Part shown: piece by piece, positions 4,743-5,219 of the stretch
How positions within the stretch are numbered: position 1 is the stretch's first letter
Layout: the number at the start of each line of letters is the position of its first letter
NCBI GenBank assembly: GCA_021815525.1
Contig: JAKAGN010000233.1
Coordinates: 1-5,219 of the forward strand
Source: Deltaproteobacteria bacterium
GTDB lineage: Bacteria; Desulfobacterota; Desulfobacteria; Desulfobacterales; Desulfatibacillaceae
DNA length: 5,219 nucleotides
Reading direction: 5' to 3'
The notes under the pieces: generated by a model
Told to the model about the DNA's origin: nothing
What the model saw: only the letters and a program-made list of their open reading frames with translations
Databases searched by the model: none
Program-made: the position numbers and the translations under genes

Positions 4743-5174
4743 TCATTCGGTTACGGATTCAGCGGCCAGGCTCTCGCGGGACAGGCGGGCCACCACGGAT
4801 GGCTCGGCGCCAGCCTTCATGCCCGGGCAGCTTCCGGCCATTGCGCGCCAGTTTTCGGGGTGCTCCGCCACGGCGGGGATGAAGGGCCAGCGGCGGCACA
4901 TGCGGGGCTTCACCGGGTGTATGGTGCAGACCCGGTCCCAGAAGGCGCAGCGGCCGTCCTCGCGCTGCACCAGGACCTTACCCAGGGCCGAGTCCGTAAG
5001 GAAGCGGGCGGCGAAGTCCTCCGCCCCGATCCCCAGGAAACGGGCTATGGCTGCGGCGTCCGCCTCGCTCACGAGGGTTCCGCCGTAGCCCATGCAGCAG
5101 TCCCCGCAAAGGGTGCAGGTGAAAACGTCCGACGAATCCTCGCCCGCCTTCATCTCGGCTTCTTCCATTTTCAT
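4743..5174 (-). CDS. YkgJ-family cysteine-cluster protein
   Basis: A 143-residue cytoplasmic protein of the YkgJ family, also called the putative zinc- or iron-chelating domain. Eight cysteines are arranged as in the family: C20-x2-C23-x2-C26-C27 in FTCTLCGDCCMGYGG, then C76 and C83, C93 in the signature HPVKPRMCRRWPF (86-98), and C116. The middle (36-64) is a helical segment starting SEADAAAIARFLG. These cysteines are presumed to bind zinc or an iron-sulfur cluster; the biochemical role of the family is not established, so no reaction is given. The start could be M1 (5174), M3 (5168) or M8 (5153): a GGAG lies about 10 nt before M1, and none of the three has an ideal site. The conserved part is unaffected. 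No obvious functional link with the cyclase downstream. Confidence 0.9.
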   Translation of the reverse strand: MKMEEAEMKAGEDSSDVFTCTLCGDCCMGYGGTLVSEADAAAIARFLGIGAEDFAARFLTDSALGKVLVQREDGRCAFWDRVCTIHPVKPRMCRRWPFIPAVAEHPENWRAMAGSCPGMKAGAEPSVVARLSRESLAAESVTE

Positions 5175-5205
5175 ATAAGATGCGCTCCGGCCGGGGCGGG
5201 CTCAC

Positions 5206-5219
5206 AAAAAAACGCCCAG
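5206..5219 (-). terminator. Possible end of an intrinsic terminator cut by the window edge
   Basis: On the minus strand the window opens with CTGGGCG followed by seven T residues (5212-5206). This looks like the 3' arm and T-tract of a terminator serving a minus-strand gene beyond 5219. The 5' arm is not in the window, so this is a weak call. Confidence 0.3.

Noticed and set aside
3986..4882. Plus-strand frame of 298 codons opposite the cyclase and across repeat copy 2
   Set aside because: It is antisense to the cyclase domain and passes through a palindromic repeat. The composition is low-complexity Gly/His/Arg with no domain.

Overview
The window is high-GC chromosomal DNA with strong G/C preference at third codon positions. 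The gene set (a stand-alone NifU-type Fe-S scaffold, an OxlT-like MFS carrier, a YkgJ-type cysteine-cluster protein, a class III cyclase fused to an FHA domain) would suit an anaerobic proteobacterium of the former Deltaproteobacteria (Desulfobacterota). That assignment is inference from gene content and style; no taxonomic marker is present.

Layout. Positions 1-193 are non-coding and carry a series of hairpins, including a perfect 21-bp inverted repeat with a G-quadruplex motif on the minus strand. Positions 194-320 hold a 127-bp palindromic repeat element (copy 1), which abuts the stop codon of a small NifU C-terminal-domain gene (minus, 321-545). A 351-bp divergent intergenic region follows, with a candidate promoter for each direction. 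On the plus strand come an MFS transporter (897-2135), a previously untracked 57-residue small ORF with a strong ribosome binding site (2184-2357), and an OmpR/PhoB-type response regulator (2400-3095). These may form one transcription unit. No histidine kinase is next to the regulator.

From 3100 onward the genes are on the minus strand. A consensus-like promoter (4533-4562) drives an adenylate/guanylate cyclase-FHA protein (3593-4492), followed after 8 nt by a three-helix membrane protein (2898-3584). The membrane-protein frame has no stop before it runs 198 bp antisense into the 3' end of the response regulator gene. Upstream of the promoter lies copy 2 of the repeat element (4579-4709), then a YkgJ-family metal-binding protein (4743-5174). 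The last bases hold a T-tract (minus strand) that may be the tail of a terminator for a gene outside the window.

The points of most interest are: the two copies of one palindromic repeat whose outer arms differ completely but remain perfectly self-complementary in each copy; the unlisted small ORF; the overlapping convergent gene ends; and the loss of the usual catalytic Asn in the cyclase. I see no CRISPR array, insertion sequence, tRNA or rRNA.
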